Source: an uncultured Clostridia bacterium (lineage in GTDB: Bacteria > Bacillota > Clostridia > Oscillospirales > Acutalibacteraceae). Taken from it: a stretch of DNA of 37,437 nucleotides. Made by a program: the position numbers and the translations under genes. Shown piece by piece: positions 1-8,017 of the stretch (position 1 is its first letter; every line of letters begins with the position of its first letter). The stretch covers positions 1-37,437 of the forward strand of contig CALCHE010000028.1 in the NCBI GenBank assembly GCA_937901145.1, read 5' to 3'. The notes under the pieces were generated by a model, which ran no database searches, was not told where the DNA came from, and worked only from the letters and a program-made list of their open reading frames with translations.

Positions 1-189
1 GCATCTCTTGCTCTTCGTCTTTACGGTAACATTTTCGGTGAAGAGATGGTTACGGAAGAGCTTTATCATATCTTTCCCATCGGTGCTCCTGTGGTAATGA
101 TGGCACTTTCACTTTTATTCTGTGCTTTACAGGCTATGGTTTTCACTATGCTTGTATCGATATACTTAGAAGAAGTAACTGAAGATTAA
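1..189 (+). CDS. atpB: ATP synthase Fo subunit a, C-terminal end (partial)
   Basis: The window opens inside this gene; only the last 62 codons are present, ending at TAA. Subunit a forms the proton half-channels next to the c-ring in the membrane. The fragment contains SLALRLYGNIFGEE, the conserved helix with the essential arginine (residue 6 of the fragment, equivalent to E. coli Arg210), and then the last hydrophobic helix ending in TMLVSIYLEE, which is how the family normally ends. The next gene is subunit c, 27 bases downstream, as expected in an atp operon. The start and promoter lie outside the window. Confidence 0.93.
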   Translation, partial: ASLALRLYGNIFGEEMVTEELYHIFPIGAPVVMMALSLLFCALQAMVFTMLVSIYLEEVTED

Positions 190-216
190 ATTTATAATTA
201 AAAGGAGTAATTCAAA

Positions 217-447
217 ATGACAAATTCAGCAATTATCGCACTTGCAGCAGCAATCGCAATCGCAATCAGTACACTCGGTCCCGCTATCGGTCAGGGTATG
301 ACAGCCAAGGCAGCTATGGAAAGCATCGCCCGTCAGCCCGACGCAGCCAAGGATATCCGTTCAACCCTTATTATTTCTCTTGCTCTTATGGAGGCTCTTA
401 CCATTTACGGCCTTCTTATCGCATTTATGCTTCTTTCAAAAATCTGA
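217..447 (+). CDS. atpE: ATP synthase Fo subunit c (proteolipid)
   Basis: This 76-residue hairpin of two membrane helices is the c-ring monomer that carries ions during rotation. The first helix has the Gly/Ala-rich GPAIGQG segment with Gln26. The polar loop has the family's R-Q-P (39-41), which contacts gamma and epsilon. The second helix has the ion-carrying Glu59 in LMEALTIY. The residues after Glu59 are Ala and Leu, not the Ser/Thr found in known sodium-type rings, so proton coupling is the more likely reading (inference). A good AAAGGAG ribosome binding site lies upstream. It sits between subunits a and b. Confidence 0.96.
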   Translation: MTNSAIIALAAAIAIAISTLGPAIGQGMTAKAAMESIARQPDAAKDIRSTLIISLALMEALTIYGLLIAFMLLSKI

Positions 448-458
448 GGTAACAGCAT

Positions 459-884
459 ATGAGTATACAGCCATCAGTTATAGTGTGGACTGTAATATGC
501 TTTCTTCTGCTGACGGTTATACTTAAAAATCTGCTTTTCACACCTGTGCTTAAGGTTCTCGACAGCCGTAAGGAAAAGGTAGAGGCAGCTGATGAAAAGC
601 TCCGTGAAATCGAAAAAATTACCGCAGAGAATGAAAACCGTATCGCTGAGGAAAAGCTCCGTGCCGAAGCTGAAAGCATCGCGCAGGCTAAGGAAACGGT
701 TCAGCAGATACAGTCCAAAGGAAAAAAAGAAATCGAAAACGCCCAGAGAAAATGCCTTTCTGACATTCAGGAATACAGAGAAGGCGTAACAGGGGAGTAT
801 GACAAGATAGTTTATTCCGTTGCGCCTAAAATGGAGACAGCGGCAGCTATCTTTGCCAAAAACATAATCTCAAACAGGATATGA
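459..884 (+). CDS. atpF: ATP synthase Fo subunit b (peripheral stalk)
   Basis: This 141-residue protein has one N-terminal membrane helix (about residues 8-27), the typical F-TPVLKVLDSRKEKV junction, and a long charged coiled coil rich in Glu, Lys and Ala. That is the layout of subunit b, which anchors the stator stalk in the membrane. Most b subunits have about 155-170 residues, so this one is on the short side. It lies 11 bases after atpE and 4 bases before the next gene, whose N-terminus looks like a second b-type subunit. A b/b' heterodimer is therefore likely (inference). Confidence 0.92.
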   Translation: MSIQPSVIVWTVICFLLLTVILKNLLFTPVLKVLDSRKEKVEAADEKLREIEKITAENENRIAEEKLRAEAESIAQAKETVQQIQSKGKKEIENAQRKCLSDIQEYREGVTGEYDKIVYSVAPKMETAAAIFAKNIISNRI

Positions 885-888
885 TATT

Positions 889-3099
889 ATGGAATTTAAA
901 TACGTTATAATTAACTTTCTTATTCTTGTTGCAGTTCTGGTTCTCGTAGGCAGAAAGACCGTAAAGAAGCTTTTCGGCGGCAGATATGAAAGAATAAACA
1001 GTGAACTTGACAGGGCAGAGGAAATCGAAAAAATGCCTGTGCCTTCTTTAGTTGAGCCTTCCGCGGACTCTGTTACTGTAGACTGCAGTGAAGAGATAAC
1101 TAAAGCGGAAAGTCTTGTTGCGGAAAAAATAGCATCTATTGAGGCCTTCGGTGAAAGAGAAAAAAGCGAAATTCACCGAGGTATGATCGAGGATGCCCGT
1201 AAGGAGCTTTTTTCCGTAATGAAGGAAAATGTAATAAACCTTTTCTCCTACGAAAAATATCAGAATGCTATCAGAGAGCTTGACAGACAGGTTGTGGATG
1301 AAATTCTTAAAAGAATTTCGCTCACTCCCGGTGATATGGCTTATCTTAAGCATCACGATGTTCTTTATGTCACTCTTACATCGGCATATCCTCTCCCTGA
1401 GGATATAGTCAGAGACGTAGATAAGGCTACATCTCAGCTTCTGGAGGCAGTAGGCGGAAAAACATCTCTGTGGGTACTGGAGGATAAGGAGCTTATTGGC
1501 GGCCTCCGTCTTCGTATTGGTGATACGGTTTATGACGGTACCGTATCAGAGGAGCTTTATCAGTTCAGTAAAACTCTCAGCCGTGAGCCCATAATGCACG
1601 ACGACACAGTCGGCCATCTTATTCAGGAATTTACCGAAAGAGCAGAGAGCTTCACTCCGAAAATACATCAGTATCAGCTCGGCAGAGTTATGAGCGTTTC
1701 AGACGGTATATGCTGGATGGACGGTCTGGCTGACATTATGTACGGCGAAGTCGTTGAATTCGAGTGCGGTGAAAGAGGTATGGTTCTCGATATTCAGCAG
1801 AACCGTATAGGCTGCGTTATCTTCGGTGAGTTCGAGCATATAGAAAGCGGCAGTCGTGTCAGACGTGTGGGTAGAATTGCATCTGTTCCCGTAGGCGAAT
1901 GTCTTTTAGGCAGAGTAGTTGATGCACTGGGTAATCCCATCGACGCTATGGGTTATCTTCCCTATAAGGAAACCCGTCCCATCGAGTATAAGGCACCGGG
2001 CATTTTAGACCGTGCACCTGTTAATTCGCCTCTTCATACAGGTATTAAGGCTATCGATGCTCTCGTTCCCATCGGTAAGGGTCAGAGAGAGCTTATCATC
2101 GGTGACCGACAGACAGGTAAAACTGCTATAGCTATCGATACTATTATAAATCAGAAGGGCAAAGATACTGTATGTATCTATGTTGCCATCGGTCAGAAGG
2201 ATACTCTTGTGGCTGAAATCAAAGAAAAATTAGAAGCACACGGCGCTATGGAATATACCACTATTATCGCTGTGCCCGCTTCTTCTTCTGCGGCACTTCA
2301 ATACATCGCTCCCTTCTCAGGCTCTGCTATGGCAGAATACTTTATGTATGCGGGTAAGGATGTACTTATCGTTTACGATGACCTTTCCAAACACGCTGTG
2401 GCTTACCGAGAGCTTTCGCTTCTTCTTCACAGACCCTCAGGCCGTGAGGCTTATCCCGGTGATATTTTCTATCTTCACTCCAGACTTCTCGAAAGAGCGG
2501 CGCATCTGAGTGATGAACTGGGCGGCGGCTCCATTACGGCACTGCCTATAATCGAAACTTTGGCAGGTGACATTTCAGCCTATATTCCGACTAATGTTAT
2601 CTCTATCACTGACGGTCAGATTTTCCTCGATGCAGAGCTTTTCAATGCGGGTCAGCGTCCGGCTGTCAATGTGGGACTTTCTGTTTCACGAGTAGGCGGT
2701 GCGGCACAGACACCTTCTATGAAAAAGGTTTCATCCTCACTTCGTACCCGTCTTGCTCAGTACAGAGAGCTGGCTGAATTTATGCAGTTTGGCTCCGATA
2801 TCGACGAAGAGACTAAGAAAACTCTTGCCTCAGGCAGACTTCTTACGGAGGCACTCCGTCAGCCGAGATATGCACCTATCGAGGATAATATGCAGACAGT
2901 TCTTATCTTCGCAGTCGGTAACGGTTTTGCTGACGGAACAAATCCCGAGGATATGGAAAGGTTCGAAAGAGAGCTTTATAAGTTCTTCCGTGAGGAAAAG
3001 GCTGATCTTGCTCTTAAGATAAAGAATGCAAAGAAATTCGATGATGAACTGAAAAATGAACTCGCTGAAGCTCTCGGCGAGTTTAATGCGAGGTCATAA
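889..3099 (+). CDS. atpA: Fused ATP synthase b'-like stalk + delta C-terminal domain + alpha subunit
   Basis: This single 736-codon frame covers what are normally two or three genes. Residues 1-130 look like a b-type stator subunit: a membrane helix (about 5-21), the R-ERINSELDRAEE junction, then a charged helix. Residues about 157-228 match the delta C-terminal domain (VTLTSAYPLPED; LIGGLRLRIGDTVYDG at 202-217). The normal delta N-terminal six-helix domain seems to be missing. From about 236 it is a full-length alpha subunit (about 500 residues) with P-loop GDRQTGKT at 405-412 and the arginine-finger region SVSRVGGAAQ. It stands where atpH and atpA would be, between atpF and atpG, and no separate delta gene is present. 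The frame runs through both junctions with no stop. The start is ATG with only a weak AGGATA upstream, so translation may be coupled to atpF. Confidence 0.95.
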   Translation: MEFKYVIINFLILVAVLVLVGRKTVKKLFGGRYERINSELDRAEEIEKMPVPSLVEPSADSVTVDCSEEITKAESLVAEKIASIEAFGEREKSEIHRGMIEDARKELFSVMKENVINLFSYEKYQNAIRELDRQVVDEILKRISLTPGDMAYLKHHDVLYVTLTSAYPLPEDIVRDVDKATSQLLEAVGGKTSLWVLEDKELIGGLRLRIGDTVYDGTVSEELYQFSKTLSREPIMHDDTVGHLIQEFTERAESFTPKIHQYQLGRVMSVSDGICWMDGLADIMYGEVVEFECGERGMVLDIQQNRIGCVIFGEFEHIESGSRVRRVGRIASVPVGECLLGRVVDALGNPIDAMGYLPYKETRPIEYKAPGILDRAPVNSPLHTGIKAIDALVPIGKGQRELIIGDRQTGKTAIAIDTIINQKGKDTVCIYVAIGQKDTLVAEIKEKLEAHGAMEYTTIIAVPASSSAALQYIAPFSGSAMAEYFMYAGKDVLIVYDDLSKHAVAYRELSLLLHRPSGREAYPGDIFYLHSRLLERAAHLSDELGGGSITALPIIETLAGDISAYIPTNVISITDGQIFLDAELFNAGQRPAVNVGLSVSRVGGAAQTPSMKKVSSSLRTRLAQYRELAEFMQFGSDIDEETKKTLASGRLLTEALRQPRYAPIEDNMQTVLIFAVGNGFADGTNPEDMERFERELYKFFREEKADLALKIKNAKKFDDELKNELAEALGEFNARS

Positions 3100-3101
3100 T
3101 T

Positions 3102-3926
3102 ATGGCTACAGTTCAGTCCTTAAAGAAAAAGTTGCAGACCATCCGTTCCACGGCTAAGGTTACCCGCGCCATGAAAACTGCATCCACGGTGAAGTATTCC
3201 AAGCTCAGCGGAATATATGCCGAATACGGAAAATTTGCCGATGAATATTTTCGTCTTTACGAAAGCTACCGCGGTGAATTCAATTCGGTTATTACCTGCA
3301 GTAATCCTGACGCGCCCTGCTGCTATGTGGTAATCACATCGAATAAGGGAATGTGCGGAGCCTTCAATACAGAGCTTCTGTCTTATTTCGGCAGTATGTA
3401 TGAAAAGGGTGTAATCATTTCCTGCGGTAAAAAAGCAGCGGAATATTTCGATAAAAAGGGAATAGAAACAGTAAAGGGATTTGTCTTTGACGATATACCG
3501 TCCTACGAACAGGTTAAGGAGCTTTTCTCTTATGTCTGTTCACTGATGGCAGAGGGGAAAATCTCTTCGGTAAAGACTGTCTATCCCGAATATACAAATA
3601 TGATTAAGCAAAAGCCCGTATGCAGAGAGCTTTTCACCTTCGAAGAAGGAAAAGCAGATGGGGAGGCACCTATCTTTGTGCCGGACAGAGAGACTGTTAT
3701 AAGGAATACGGCGGAGAAAATTTTTATGTCCGTTCTTTATAAAAGAGTGCTCGAAACGGCACTCGGCGCACAGGCAGCTACTCTTACAGCTATGCGCTCT
3801 GCTTACGATACAGCCTGTGAATACAGTGCTAAATTAGAAACTGAAATGAACAGAAAGCGTCAGAGTCAGGTTACTGCCGACGTTCTGGAAATTTCAGCAG
3901 AATTTTCAATGAAAGGGGATATATGA
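3102..3926 (+). CDS. atpG: ATP synthase F1 subunit gamma
   Basis: This 274-residue protein is the central rotor shaft that couples c-ring rotation to the catalytic sites. The N-terminal helix (ATVQSLKKKLQTIRSTAKVTRAMK) and the C-terminal helix (MNRKRQSQVTADVLEIS) are the two conserved ends that form the coiled coil. The middle SNKGMCGAFNTELL segment is also typical. Length is a little below the usual 285-290. It starts 2 bases after the fused alpha gene with GAGGTCA upstream, and stops just before atpD. The gene symbol follows the E. coli naming. Confidence 0.96.
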   Translation: MATVQSLKKKLQTIRSTAKVTRAMKTASTVKYSKLSGIYAEYGKFADEYFRLYESYRGEFNSVITCSNPDAPCCYVVITSNKGMCGAFNTELLSYFGSMYEKGVIISCGKKAAEYFDKKGIETVKGFVFDDIPSYEQVKELFSYVCSLMAEGKISSVKTVYPEYTNMIKQKPVCRELFTFEEGKADGEAPIFVPDRETVIRNTAEKIFMSVLYKRVLETALGAQAATLTAMRSAYDTACEYSAKLETEMNRKRQSQVTADVLEISAEFSMKGDI

Positions 3927-3927
3927 T

Positions 3928-5328
3928 ATGGCAAAAGGCTCCATAGGAATGGTTCAGAGAATAACAGGTCCCGTAGTGGATATTCTCTTTGAGCTCAATG
4001 AAATTCCCGATATTTTCAATGCCGTAAAGGTTAAAGTAAACGAAGAAATATATACCCTTGAGGTCTCACAGCATTTAGGTGGCGGTGAGGTAAGATGTAT
4101 TTCAATGAATCCCACTGACGGTATGTCCCGCGGTATGCAGGCTACTGACACGGGTGAACCCATAAAAATTGCCGTAGGTGCAGAAACCCTCGGCAGAATG
4201 GTTAATGTAACGGGTGCGCCTATTGATAGAGGTGAAAAGATAGAAACGGCAGAGAAATGGCCCATTCATCATCCGGCACCACCCTTTGCCGAAATTGTTT
4301 CGTCTACGGATATCCTCGAAACAGGTATTAAGGTTATCGACCTTATGACTCCCTATATAAAGGGCGGCAAGATAGGTCTTTTCGGCGGTGCAGGTGTAGG
4401 CAAGACAGTTCTCATTATGGAGCTTATCCGTAATGTGGCCTTCGAGCACGACGGCTATTCCGTTTTCGCAGGTGTCGGTGAACGCTCCAGAGAGGGCAAC
4501 GACCTGTGGAATGAAATGAATCAGTCGGGCGTTATTGATAAGACAGCACTTGTTTTCGGTCAGATGAATGAAACAGCGGGTGCGAGACTCCGTGTACCTC
4601 TCGTTGGCCTTACTATGGCTGAATATTTCAGAGAGAAATCACACAAGGATGTGCTTTTATTCATCGATAATATCTTCCGTTTCACTCAGGCGGGCAGTGA
4701 GGTTTCCGCACTACTCGGCAGAATGCCTTCAGCAGTCGGTTATCAGCCTACTCTTGCCTCGGAAATGGGTAAATTACAGGAAAGAATCGTGTCCACAGGT
4801 AACGGCTCCATCACTTCCGTTCAGGCTGTTTATGTTCCCGCCGACGACCTTACGGACCCGGCTCCCGCTACTACCTTCTCCCATCTCGATGCTACTACCG
4901 TTCTGTCACGAAAGATAGTGGAGCTGGGTATTTATCCTGCTGTGGATCCTCTCGAATCCTCTTCGAGAGCCCTTACACCCGACTTCGTAGGTGAGAGACA
5001 CTATAAAACAGCCAAAGAAACTCAGAGAGTTCTGCAGAAATATGCAGAGCTTCAGGACATTATCGCCATTCTCGGTATGGATGAGCTTTCCGCTGAGGAT
5101 AAGCAGCTCGTAAAGAGAGCCAGAAGAGTTCAGCGCTTTATGTCTCAGCCCTTCCACGTGGCTGAAAGCTTCACAGGTCAGCAGGGTATTTATGTACCTC
5201 TCGAAAAGACCGTAGACAGTGTAGAAAGAATTCTTGCAGGCGAATGTGATAACATTCCCGAGCAGTATTTCCTTATGTCAGGTACTATCGACGATGTATT
5301 CACTAAATATAAAAAGGAACACGGGTGA
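3928..5328 (+). CDS. atpD: ATP synthase F1 subunit beta (catalytic)
   Basis: This 466-residue protein carries the catalytic nucleotide sites of F1. It has the P-loop GGAGVGKT at 153-160, the catalytic glutamate in GERSREG (Glu185), the Walker B stretch VLLFIDNIFRFTQAG, and ALLGRMPSAVGYQPTLA. The C-terminal lever reads DELSAED instead of the common DELSEED. Length and order are normal. The start ATG follows GGGGATAT. Its stop overlaps the possible start region of atpC, which suggests translational coupling. Confidence 0.98.
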   Translation: MAKGSIGMVQRITGPVVDILFELNEIPDIFNAVKVKVNEEIYTLEVSQHLGGGEVRCISMNPTDGMSRGMQATDTGEPIKIAVGAETLGRMVNVTGAPIDRGEKIETAEKWPIHHPAPPFAEIVSSTDILETGIKVIDLMTPYIKGGKIGLFGGAGVGKTVLIMELIRNVAFEHDGYSVFAGVGERSREGNDLWNEMNQSGVIDKTALVFGQMNETAGARLRVPLVGLTMAEYFREKSHKDVLLFIDNIFRFTQAGSEVSALLGRMPSAVGYQPTLASEMGKLQERIVSTGNGSITSVQAVYVPADDLTDPAPATTFSHLDATTVLSRKIVELGIYPAVDPLESSSRALTPDFVGERHYKTAKETQRVLQKYAELQDIIAILGMDELSAEDKQLVKRARRVQRFMSQPFHVAESFTGQQGIYVPLEKTVDSVERILAGECDNIPEQYFLMSGTIDDVFTKYKKEHG

Positions 5329-5330
5329 GA

Positions 5331-5603
5331 ATGATGAAGTTTACGCTTTTCACACCTCACCGTCAGCTTCCGTCACTTGAATGTGACAGTGTGAAGCTAC
5401 CCATAGCGGACAGTGTCAGCGGTAAGTTTTCAGGCTCTTACGGTATAAGAAAGGGTCACGCGAAAGCGGTGTTCTCTCTGTCTGACGGAAAGATAACCGT
5501 ATCCTTGGGCGAAAAGGAAATTTTTTCTGCCGAATGTCAGGGCGGCTTCGCCACGGTGGAAAATGATGAGGTCAGAGTTAATGCAGACGGAATAAAGGAA
5601 TAA
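5331..5603 (+). CDS. atpC: ATP synthase F1 subunit epsilon, short form
   Basis: About 90 residues corresponding to the N-terminal beta-sandwich of epsilon (FTLFTPHRQLPSLECDSVKLP; SDGKITVSLGEKEIFSAECQGGFATVENDEVRV). The usual C-terminal two-helix hairpin of about 45 residues, which in many bacteria acts as a brake on ATP hydrolysis, is absent: the frame ends right after the sandwich and a terminator follows. Three starts are possible: GTG at 5325, ATG at 5331 and ATG at 5334. GGTGAG at 5324-5329 favours one of the two ATGs. It is the last gene of the operon. Sequence identity is low, so position in the operon carries much of the weight. Confidence 0.87.
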   Translation: MMKFTLFTPHRQLPSLECDSVKLPIADSVSGKFSGSYGIRKGHAKAVFSLSDGKITVSLGEKEIFSAECQGGFATVENDEVRVNADGIKE

Positions 5604-5608
5604 AAAAT

Positions 5609-5645
5609 AAAGCCGACAGGTTCGCTTTTGAATCTGTCGGCTTTT
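5609..5645. terminator. Bidirectional intrinsic terminator after the atp operon
   Basis: An inverted repeat of 15 bases (AAAGCCGACAGGTTC / GAATCTGTCGGCTTT, one G-T wobble) encloses a 6-base loop and is followed by TTTTT. The opposite strand also has a T-rich tail. It lies between the convergent ends of atpC and the XRE regulator and can serve both. Confidence 0.93.
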
Positions 5646-5678
5646 TGTGCTTGTCGGGGAAGACGAATCTGCATTCCG

Positions 5679-6776
5679 TTAAACGTCAAGCATTGAAATC
5701 AGTTCCTTGAATCCATCACTTAACTTAAAATCATCTGACAGAGGATATTTTTCTGTCAGGAGTTCTTTTATCTGCATTTTTGCTACATAGGTGGAGCCGA
5801 GGGTCTGCTTGTCAAATTTTTTGCCCTCAAACATCACCGAGTGCATAGTACTTATTCTGTCCAAGCTGTCGAATTTTACCGCGAGTTTACACATTTTTCG
5901 GAAGCTTTCAAGTGCTTTTTCATTGTTGCCGATTTTGAAATAACGTACACCTAAATGTCCGTAATTGTAAATTACTGTTCGCCACATTTTACCGTAATGA
6001 CCATCATCATAAACAAAATTCAATAAGTCGAGTTCTGTTTTGAATGCCGAAATCACCCATTCATCAGAGAAATTTCTGTCATAGAAAAAGCCGTTGTAAT
6101 GAAAATAATGAGAATACACTGTGTTGAGCAGTAAAAATTGTTCTTCAAGAGTGTTCATTATTATCTCATCCCCATTCGGATAGTTTTCAGGATAATAAAA
6201 ACAGAACATTTCTTGTCCGTCTCTCATTCTCGGCATTTCTTTTATGATTTTTTCACAGTCCTCAAAGGTTATGCCACTTCCTTCTTTCTCTGAAAGTCCC
6301 TTATAGAGTTCGGCAATATGTCTTTTGGCAGAAATGCGTATTTTGTCATTACTGCAATTATGCTTAATGTTTTCATATATTGCAATTATTTTTGCAACAT
6401 TTTCGGGTGTGTTTTCTTTAAAATGAACGAGGTAAGTCATATATCTCAAAAGAATACGAAAATCATTAGGGAACTTTTCTTTAAGTCTATTTATTATTTC
6501 CACTTTTAATTTTTCATCTGTAAGATTATCATAAGCTTCAAGTTCTTTGATGATTTCTTCCTCGTTCTCAGCTCTGTTAACACCGAGCAAATCCTCGATG
6601 CTTACCTTAAAAAAAGATGCGATTTCAGGAAGCATAGTTATATCAGGATAGCTTTCGCCTCTTTCCCAGTTGCTGACAGTCTGAAATGTAACGCCTAAAA
6701 ATTCTGCCAGTGCTTCCTGTGTAAGATTTCTTTCTCTGCGGAGTTTTTTTATGCTTTCATTTAAGTAAACAGTCAT
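5679..6776 (-). CDS. XRE-family transcriptional regulator with helical C-terminal domain
   Basis: A 365-residue protein. Residues 1-65 are a Cro/C1-type helix-turn-helix (IKKLRRERNLTQEALAEFLG, TFQTVSNWERGESYPDITML, IEDLLG). The remaining 300 residues are not recognised beyond a helical, tetratricopeptide-like look near YNYGHLGVRYFKIGNNEKALESF. Such long C-terminal regions often sense a ligand or peptide, but nothing here identifies one. The start ATG has GAGGTGATG just upstream. A TATTAT -10 box and a perfect palindrome lie in front of the gene, which suggests autoregulation. It stands alone, convergent with the atp operon, and its target is unknown. Confidence 0.87.
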   Translation of the reverse strand: MTVYLNESIKKLRRERNLTQEALAEFLGVTFQTVSNWERGESYPDITMLPEIASFFKVSIEDLLGVNRAENEEEIIKELEAYDNLTDEKLKVEIINRLKEKFPNDFRILLRYMTYLVHFKENTPENVAKIIAIYENIKHNCSNDKIRISAKRHIAELYKGLSEKEGSGITFEDCEKIIKEMPRMRDGQEMFCFYYPENYPNGDEIIMNTLEEQFLLLNTVYSHYFHYNGFFYDRNFSDEWVISAFKTELDLLNFVYDDGHYGKMWRTVIYNYGHLGVRYFKIGNNEKALESFRKMCKLAVKFDSLDRISTMHSVMFEGKKFDKQTLGSTYVAKMQIKELLTEKYPLSDDFKLSDGFKELISMLDV

Positions 6777-6801
6777 TTTACATCACCTCAAATTATTTTT
6801 C

Positions 6802-6811
6802 TGACCGGTCA
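6802..6811 (-). promoter_or_regulatory. Palindromic candidate operator at the XRE gene promoter
   Basis: TGACCGGTCA is a perfect 10-base palindrome about 25 bases upstream of the XRE start. On the minus strand a TATTAT box (6817-6822) lies just upstream, so the palindrome would overlap the transcription start. That is a good place for a repressor, but binding is an inference. Confidence 0.5.
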
Positions 6812-6847
6812 TCTATATAATAGCCTTAAAAAACTAAAAAAACAATA

Positions 6848-6881
6848 AAGCATCCCTTGAATAAAACTCAAAGGATGCTTG
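6848..6881 (-). terminator. Intrinsic terminator downstream of dusB
   Basis: The inverted repeat AAGCATCCCTTGA / TCAAAGGATGCTT (one wobble pair) has a short A/T-rich loop. On the minus strand it is followed by TTATTGTTTTTTTAG. It lies 17 bases beyond the dusB stop. Confidence 0.85.
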
Positions 6882-6897
6882 AAAAATTCAAATATCT

Positions 6898-7866
6898 TTA
6901 CATATTCTCCATCATTATTTTAAAGGCTAATTCCTCTAACTGCTCTATGCTTTCCAGAGTTCCTACCTGCTGACGGTAGGCGGCGGCACCCTTGATGCCC
7001 TTGATGTACCAGGCAGCGTGCTTTCTTGCTTCTCTGATACCCACTCTCTCACCCTTATATTCGCAGATGCGCTTGATGTGCTTTACCATAACCCTCATTC
7101 TTTCGCTGACAGGAGGCTCAGGAAGAATGATTTCGTGCTCGAGGTAGGCTGTTATCTGACTGAATACCCAGGGTCTGCCTAAAGCACCTCTGCCCACCAT
7201 GAGATAGTCGCAGTTGGTTTCCTCTATCATCTGCGCCGCCGAAAGTCCGTCGGTTATGTCGCCGTTTGCGATAAGGGGAATGTCGATGTTCTTTTTTACC
7301 TCGGCTATCATCCTTCGGTCTACAGGGGGCGCGTACATCTGCTGTCTTGTTCTGCCGTGGAGTGTGACGGCTGACATACCCGCTCTCTGTGCTCTCTGAG
7401 CCATTTCGATGCAGTTGATGCTGTCCGCATCCCAGCCGAGTCTTATTTTCACAGTAACGGGAATATCCACCGCATCCTTGACAGCTTTCATTATTTCTTC
7501 GGCAAGGTCAGGATTTCTGAGAAGGGCACTTCCACCGCCGTTACCTGCGATTTTAGGCGCAGGGCAACCCATATTAATATCAATGACCTCGGGGTTATAT
7601 TCGAGACAGCTTACGGCACTTTCAGCCATTATTTTAGGGTCACTGCCGAAAATCTGTGCAGCAGCCGGTCTTTCCTTTTCAGAGAGGGAGAGGAGCTTTT
7701 TGCTCTTTCTGTCGCACATAGTCAGACCCTTACTGCTGACCATTTCGCTGACCACATAGGTGGCACCGTATTCCACACACAGCTCTCTGAATGCCTTGTC
7801 TGCCACACCTGCCATGGGAGCTAAGGCCGCAGAACGGGAGTTTATTTCTATGTTACCTATTTTCAT
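6898..7866 (-). CDS. dusB: tRNA-dihydrouridine synthase
   Basis: This 322-residue FMN enzyme reduces uridine to dihydrouridine in tRNA. The TIM-barrel start has APMAGVADKAFRELC. The active-site cysteine is Cys101 in INMGCPAPKIAGNGGGSALL, and FMN/tRNA-binding motifs include TVKIRLGW, LHGRTRQQMY, LIANGDI and LMVGRGALGRPW. Length and motifs fit the DusB group best. The ATG follows AAAGGAAG. It is divergent from the zinc regulator gene and ends at its own terminator. In many bacteria dus is near other translation or metal genes, but no functional link is visible here. Confidence 0.95.
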   Translation of the reverse strand: MKIGNIEINSRSAALAPMAGVADKAFRELCVEYGATYVVSEMVSSKGLTMCDRKSKKLLSLSEKERPAAAQIFGSDPKIMAESAVSCLEYNPEVIDINMGCPAPKIAGNGGGSALLRNPDLAEEIMKAVKDAVDIPVTVKIRLGWDADSINCIEMAQRAQRAGMSAVTLHGRTRQQMYAPPVDRRMIAEVKKNIDIPLIANGDITDGLSAAQMIEETNCDYLMVGRGALGRPWVFSQITAYLEHEIILPEPPVSERMRVMVKHIKRICEYKGERVGIREARKHAAWYIKGIKGAAAYRQQVGTLESIEQLEELAFKIMMENM

Positions 7867-7942
7867 TTATCATCTTCCTTTGATTTGCTTTCTGTATCAT
7901 ATCATAAAAAAGAAAAAAATGCACTATCTTTTTGAAAAATCC

Positions 7943-7971
7943 TTGACAAGATAAGCACAGATGCATATAAT
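7943..7971 (+). promoter_or_regulatory. Consensus sigma-A promoter of the zinc regulator/exporter operon
   Basis: TTGACA (7943-7948) and TATAAT (7966-7971) match consensus perfectly with a 17-base spacer. Such a strong promoter fits a gene pair held off by a repressor. The operator palindrome lies immediately downstream. Confidence 0.93.
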
Positions 7972-7974
7972 CAT

Positions 7975-7994
7975 ATTTGAACAGATGTTCAAAT
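7975..7994 (+). promoter_or_regulatory. ArsR/SmtB-type operator
   Basis: ATTTGAACA-GA-TGTTCAAAT is a perfect inverted repeat. Its core TGAA-N6-TTCA matches the well-known SmtB/CzrA/CadC operator type. It covers the expected transcription start of the promoter just upstream, so binding of the repressor encoded next would block transcription. Confidence 0.9.
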
Positions 7995-8017
7995 GATAAA
8001 GTGAAAAGGTGATATAA

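Noticed and set aside
1500..1620. The delta-alpha join as a sequencing error or assembly chimera
   Set aside because: The frame is continuous and in phase through both junctions, base use does not change, the operon order is intact, and no leftover delta start or stop is visible. Only reads could exclude it fully.
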